The position numbers and the translations under genes are program-made. A stretch of 64,000 nt of DNA from Verrucomicrobiota bacterium (GTDB lineage: Bacteria > Verrucomicrobiota > Verrucomicrobiia > Opitutales > Opitutaceae): NCBI GenBank assembly GCA_023428905.1, contig JAEYWP010000004.1:62001-126000 (forward strand), read 5' to 3'. Positions 60,875 through 64,000 of the stretch are shown here, one piece after another (the stretch's first letter is position 1; each line of letters opens with the position of its first letter). A model generated the notes under the pieces. It had not been told where the DNA came from. It saw only the letters and a program-made list of their open reading frames with translations, and ran no database searches.

Positions 60875-62350
60875 TCAGGTGTAGTCCCTGCGCAGGTTGC
60901 TCGGCAAGATGCCGAGTTCCTCGCGGTATTTCGCAACGGTGCGGCGGGCGATGTTGATGCCCTTTTCCTGGAGCTTGGCCACGATCTCCTGATCGCTCAG
61001 GGGGTGGCTGCGATCTTCACCTGCGATCAGGTCGTTGATCATCTCCTTCACACTGGTGTTTGAGACGGACGCGCCGCTGTCGGCCTGGTAGCCGGGGGTG
61101 AAGAAGAACTTGAAGTCGAAGACGCCGTGCGGGGTCTTGATGTACTTGTTGGCGATCGCGCGGCTGACCGTGGTTTCGTGCACCCCCACCGCGTCCGCGA
61201 TCTGGGTCATGGTCAGCGGGCGCAGCTTGGAGACACCCTCCTCGAAAAATGCGTTTTGCACCTTCAGGATCTCGCGGGTGATCCGCTCGATCGTCTGCTG
61301 GCGCTGCTCGATCGAGTTGATCAGGAATTTCCCGGAGCGCATCCGCTCGCGCAGGTAGTCGCGCTCCGTCTTGGTCAGCGTTCCCCGGGCGATCATCTCC
61401 TTGTACGTATTGGAGATCCGGAGACGCGGGATGTAGTCGCTGTTGAGGTGGATGTTCCACTTGTCGCCGTCCTTTTCGACCGTGACGTCGGGGACCACCA
61501 CCCGGTTGCTGTCATCGGCGAAGCGGCGCCCGGGCGCGGGGTCGAGCGTTCCGATCTCCTCGATCGCGATCTGAACGTCGTCCATGTGGGCGCCGAGCTT
61601 GCGTGCGATCTCCGGAATGCGCCGGCGGGTGAGAAGGGTGAAGTGGTCCCGCACGATCCGTCCGGCGAGTGAGTCCGAGCGACCCTTGGCGGCAAGCTGG
61701 AGCAAGAGGCATTCCTCCAGGTCCTGCGCGCCGATGCCGGGGGGATCAAAGGTCTTGAGGTACTTCGCGGCCTGCTGCACGGCCTCGAGCGGCAGGTTCA
61801 TCTGCAGCGCGATGTCGTTCGCCGTCTGGGTGAGGAAGCCGCGGTCGTCCAGGCTGCCCACCAGATAACGCATCGCCTCGTAGTGCTGGGGGCTGATGTC
61901 GGCGAGGTCGGCCTGGCGCATCAGGTGCTCCTGGAGCGAGGTTTCAGTCACCAGCGAGTCGAAGAAATGCTGCCGTTTTTCCGCGTCCTCCGATGTGTAC
62001 GGCTGGGCGCCGCCCGCCTGGGACATGTAGTCGCGCCAGTCCTCATCGAGCTTGTTGAGGATTTCGAACTCCTTGGAGAAATCCATCTCCTCGCGGCGAT
62101 CGGGCTCCTCGCCGGCGGGTGTGCCTTCGCTGTCCGTGTTGGGATGCGTGTCGTTCTCCCGTTCGAGGCTGACGCCCTCCATCGGCAATTCCTCGAGCGT
62201 CGGATTCGCCTGGAGCTCCTCCTGGATGACCGAACGCAGGTCGAGCGCGGCCACCTGAAGGATTTTCAGGGACTGCCGCAATTGCGGGGCCAGGACCAGG
62301 TTCTGGGTCTGGCGCTGACGGAGGTCTTGGCTAAAGCTCGGTCCGCTCAT
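60875..62350 (-). CDS. rpoN: RNA polymerase sigma-54 factor
   Basis: A 491-residue sigma-54. The N-terminal activator region QRQTQNLVLAPQLRQSLKILQ is Gln/Leu-rich as expected; an acidic linker (about 60-110) follows; core-binding domain (about 115-300, GVGAQDLEECLLLQ-like PPGIGAQDLEECL); helix-turn-helix MTQIADAVGVHETTVSRAIANK; and the RpoN box ARRTVAKYRE near the C-terminus, binding the -24 element. It transcribes genes requiring AAA+ activators; none are in this window. It is 31 bases downstream of the kinase gene, which it may share a transcript with. Confidence 0.96.
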   Translation of the reverse strand: MSGPSFSQDLRQRQTQNLVLAPQLRQSLKILQVAALDLRSVIQEELQANPTLEELPMEGVSLERENDTHPNTDSEGTPAGEEPDRREEMDFSKEFEILNKLDEDWRDYMSQAGGAQPYTSEDAEKRQHFFDSLVTETSLQEHLMRQADLADISPQHYEAMRYLVGSLDDRGFLTQTANDIALQMNLPLEAVQQAAKYLKTFDPPGIGAQDLEECLLLQLAAKGRSDSLAGRIVRDHFTLLTRRRIPEIARKLGAHMDDVQIAIEEIGTLDPAPGRRFADDSNRVVVPDVTVEKDGDKWNIHLNSDYIPRLRISNTYKEMIARGTLTKTERDYLRERMRSGKFLINSIEQRQQTIERITREILKVQNAFFEEGVSKLRPLTMTQIADAVGVHETTVSRAIANKYIKTPHGVFDFKFFFTPGYQADSGASVSNTSVKEMINDLIAGEDRSHPLSDQEIVAKLQEKGINIARRTVAKYREELGILPSNLRRDYT

Positions 62351-62381
62351 AATCTGCTTCGGCGCTTACGGTTTTCATCTC

Positions 62382-63368
62382 TCACGCAATCGTCGGGGCA
62401 GGGGAACGGGAAAGCTGGGGCGAGACTCCGGGCTCACGGTAGTCCATGAGGTCCTTCAAATACACTCCCAGCTTTTCGTTGGTCGGGCCGTAACGATCGC
62501 TGTAGAGGTAAAGTTCGAGATCCGTCAGCATCTCCGCCGCCGTCTGGTAGCGTTTGTCGCGGTCGCGCTGGAGTGCCTTCTGGATGATGGCTTCGAGCCG
62601 CTCGTCGATCTCGGCGCGCAGCGTGCCGAAACGCGGGATCGGCATCGTCAGGATGTTGCGGCGCGACTCGAGGCGGTCTGCGGAACGGAAGATGTTTCGA
62701 CCAAGCAGGAGCTCAGTCAGGACAATGCCGAGGGGAAACAGGTCGGCGCGGGCATCCGTCACGGCGTAACTCGCCTGCTCGGGCGAGAGGTATTCATCTT
62801 TCCCGGCGATCACCTTGCCCTCCTCGTTGTACATCAGGTCGAGGGCCTTCGCGATGCCGAAGTCGGTCAGCTTCACATCGCCCTCATAGGCGATGAGGAC
62901 GTTCTTCGGCCCGATGTCGCGGTGGACGATGTTGAGGTGCCGGCCTTCCGAATCGCGCTTTTGGTGGGCGTAGGCCAGCCCGCGCGCGACGCGGGAGATG
63001 ATGAAGGCGGCGATGTCGACGGGGATTTGTCGCTTCAGCGCGCGGTGCCGCTCGAGGAGCTGCTCCACGTTCACGCCGCGCACAAACTCCATCACCATGA
63101 AATACTGCCCGCCGACCTGCCCGAGGTGGTAGGTCTGGACGATGTTGGTGTGGATCAGGTCGGCCACCAGACGGGCCTCGCCGATGAAATTTTTCTGGAA
63201 TTCCGCGATCGTGGAATACTCCTCGCGGATCAACTTCACCGCGACGTTCTTGCGGAAATTGCCGGCCCCGCGCTGGACAGCCTCAAACACGAGGCCCATC
63301 CCGCCTTCAGCAATCTTGCGCGTGAGCTCGTAGTGGAGCTCGTTGAAGATGTGCTTGAGAGTCGCCAC
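62382..63368 (-). CDS. Serine/threonine protein kinase-like protein
   Basis: A 328-residue soluble eukaryote-like kinase. The glycine loop AEGGMGLVFEA, VAVK lysine, DFG in KLTDFGIAK and the activation-segment YLSPEQA are present. The catalytic loop is HRDIGPKN rather than HRDxKxxN: the catalytic Asp is kept but the Lys two residues later is Gly. The last 60 residues (RYQTAAEMLTDLELYLYS and after) are family-specific. There is no membrane segment or extracellular domain. I chose the GTG at 63368 because the kinase domain begins there; a TTG at 63404 is possible. Confidence 0.8.
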   Translation of the reverse strand: MATLKHIFNELHYELTRKIAEGGMGLVFEAVQRGAGNFRKNVAVKLIREEYSTIAEFQKNFIGEARLVADLIHTNIVQTYHLGQVGGQYFMVMEFVRGVNVEQLLERHRALKRQIPVDIAAFIISRVARGLAYAHQKRDSEGRHLNIVHRDIGPKNVLIAYEGDVKLTDFGIAKALDLMYNEEGKVIAGKDEYLSPEQASYAVTDARADLFPLGIVLTELLLGRNIFRSADRLESRRNILTMPIPRFGTLRAEIDERLEAIIQKALQRDRDKRYQTAAEMLTDLELYLYSDRYGPTNEKLGVYLKDLMDYREPGVSPQLSRSPAPTIA

Positions 63369-63491
63369 AGCCCTGAGGAATAGGCCCCGGGCGGGCGGTG
63401 GCAAGAGCGCAGATGTCGGCTAGCATGAAAACTGCTTCGGCCTTGACCCGGGCCGATTGACATGAGGTCGGAGGCACCTAGGTTGCGCCGC

Positions 63492-63809
63492 ATGATTTCC
63501 CTGAGCCCACGTGCCGCCACGCAAGTCCGCTCGATGCAGGCCGAGCTGAACGCGCCGGAAAAGCGCCTCCGCGTTTTTGTGGAGACCGGCGGGTGTTCAG
63601 GTTTTCAATACGGGATGTCCTTCGACGTGCCCAAGGCGGACGACAGCCAGCTCGAGAGCGAGGGCGTGCAGATCCTGATCGATCCGCCCAGCCTGGCTTA
63701 CCTCAGTGGCTCGGTCATCGATTTTGACGACGGCCTCCACGGCAAGGGCTTCGAGATCAAGAACCCCAACGCCCAGAGCACCTGCGGCTGCGGCAAGTCG
63801 TTCAGCTGA
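63492..63809 (+). CDS. A-type iron-sulfur carrier protein (IscA/ErpA family)
   Basis: A 105-residue HesB-like protein. It carries the three cluster-binding cysteines in GGCSGFQYG and, at the end, STCGCGKSF (CGC motif). It transfers Fe-S clusters to apo-enzymes. The ATG at 63492 starts the family sequence MISLSPRAATQV. No other isc or suf gene is in the window, so it is a free-standing carrier, closest in character to ErpA. Confidence 0.92.
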   Translation: MISLSPRAATQVRSMQAELNAPEKRLRVFVETGGCSGFQYGMSFDVPKADDSQLESEGVQILIDPPSLAYLSGSVIDFDDGLHGKGFEIKNPNAQSTCGCGKSFS

Positions 63810-63845
63810 GGCGGCGGGCTCAGGCCGCACGTGAGACTTCAGTCA

Positions 63846-63987
63846 TGTAGGCGGGGTGCCCTCACCCCGCGAGGGTTGGACCGAAGCGCAAAGAAGCGCT
63901 TAGCCCGTAGGGCGGACGTCCTCGCAACCGGGCTGTGATTCGTGATCCTGAGCCGTTGCCGCGGGGTGGGGGCACCCCGCCTGCAAG
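63846..63987. repeat. Palindromic repeat doublet, copy B
   Basis: TGTAGGCGGGGTG (63846-63858) folds with CACCCCGC (63863-63870), and GCGGGGTG (63961-63968) with CACCCCGC (63973-63980). The outer arms match those of copy A with one mismatch (CCTGCAA). Spacer about 90 bases, containing GATTCGTGATCC. It lies downstream of the Fe-S carrier gene. Confidence 0.75.
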
Positions 63988-64000
63988 GCATCAGCGTTCG

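Noticed and set aside
1..64000. CRISPR arrays, tRNA or rRNA genes, integrases or transposases
   Set aside because: I looked for evenly spaced direct repeats, cloverleaf-like segments and transposase motifs by eye and saw none; a tRNA could still be missed without a covariance search.

Overview
The window is a dense, high-GC chromosomal segment from a Gram-negative bacterium, most probably of the phylum Verrucomicrobiota (Opitutaceae-like). I infer this from the combination of genes, not from any database search: heptose epimerase HldD for LPS, outer-membrane barrel and PEP-CTERM proteins, a GldF/GldG/DUF4340 ABC operon, a VIT/VWA protein carrying a TonB-receptor-plug-like stretch, a sulfatase-fold protein, GH51 arabinofuranosidase and many two-component proteins. 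No rRNA, tRNA, CRISPR array, integrase or transposase was recognised; about 53 protein genes and several intergenic palindromic repeats were.

Layout. 0-12 kb: a sulfatase-like protein whose active-site residues are replaced, then on the minus strand an ABC ATPase-permease-GldG-DUF4340-AsmA-like run and a hybrid histidine kinase. 12-15 kb: the cofactor genes nadC, birA and coaX. 15-19 kb: a GalU-like nucleotidyltransferase followed by a large fusion of a fucokinase-type GHMP kinase to a UDPGP-type pyrophosphorylase. 19-24 kb: a secreted unknown, proA, rplY-pth-rpsF with a terminator, and ssb. 24-31 kb: a glycosyltransferase, a CHRD/PEP-CTERM protein behind a perfect 18-bp palindrome, a palindromic repeat doublet, and a four-gene operon (response regulator, cupredoxin-like protein, histidine kinase, outer-membrane barrel) in which every junction is a 4-base overlap.

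31-40 kb: UvrD-type helicase, DUF4139 protein, secreted SRPBCC protein, pyrH-frr-proB, a Cys-rich four-helix copper-storage-like protein, and a DJ-1/PfpI protein overlapping a phosphoribosyltransferase-fold protein. 40-50 kb: GH51 enzyme, VIT/VWA/TPR/DUF2135 protein, Gfo/Idh/MocA oxidoreductase, hldD-proC, a receiver-histidine kinase and folD. 50-56 kb: SH3-domain protein, RluB-type pseudouridine synthase, a flavodoxin-less CysJ-like reductase, fabG-acpP-terminator-fabF. 56-64 kb: HisKA_2 kinase and its response regulator, rpmB (its terminator lies inside the regulator gene), MidA-like methyltransferase, ctp-tsaD, rpoN, a serine/threonine kinase and an A-type Fe-S carrier.

Most of the window is core metabolism: proline synthesis (proA, proB and proC at three loci), NAD/biotin/CoA cofactors, type II fatty-acid synthesis, translation and tRNA modification. 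The accessory interest lies in the cupredoxin two-component operon, the reversed-order kinase-pyrophosphorylase fusion, the plug-motif VWA protein, the degenerate sulfatase, and two families of intergenic inverted repeats, one of which appears to supply the stop codons of folD and tsaD.
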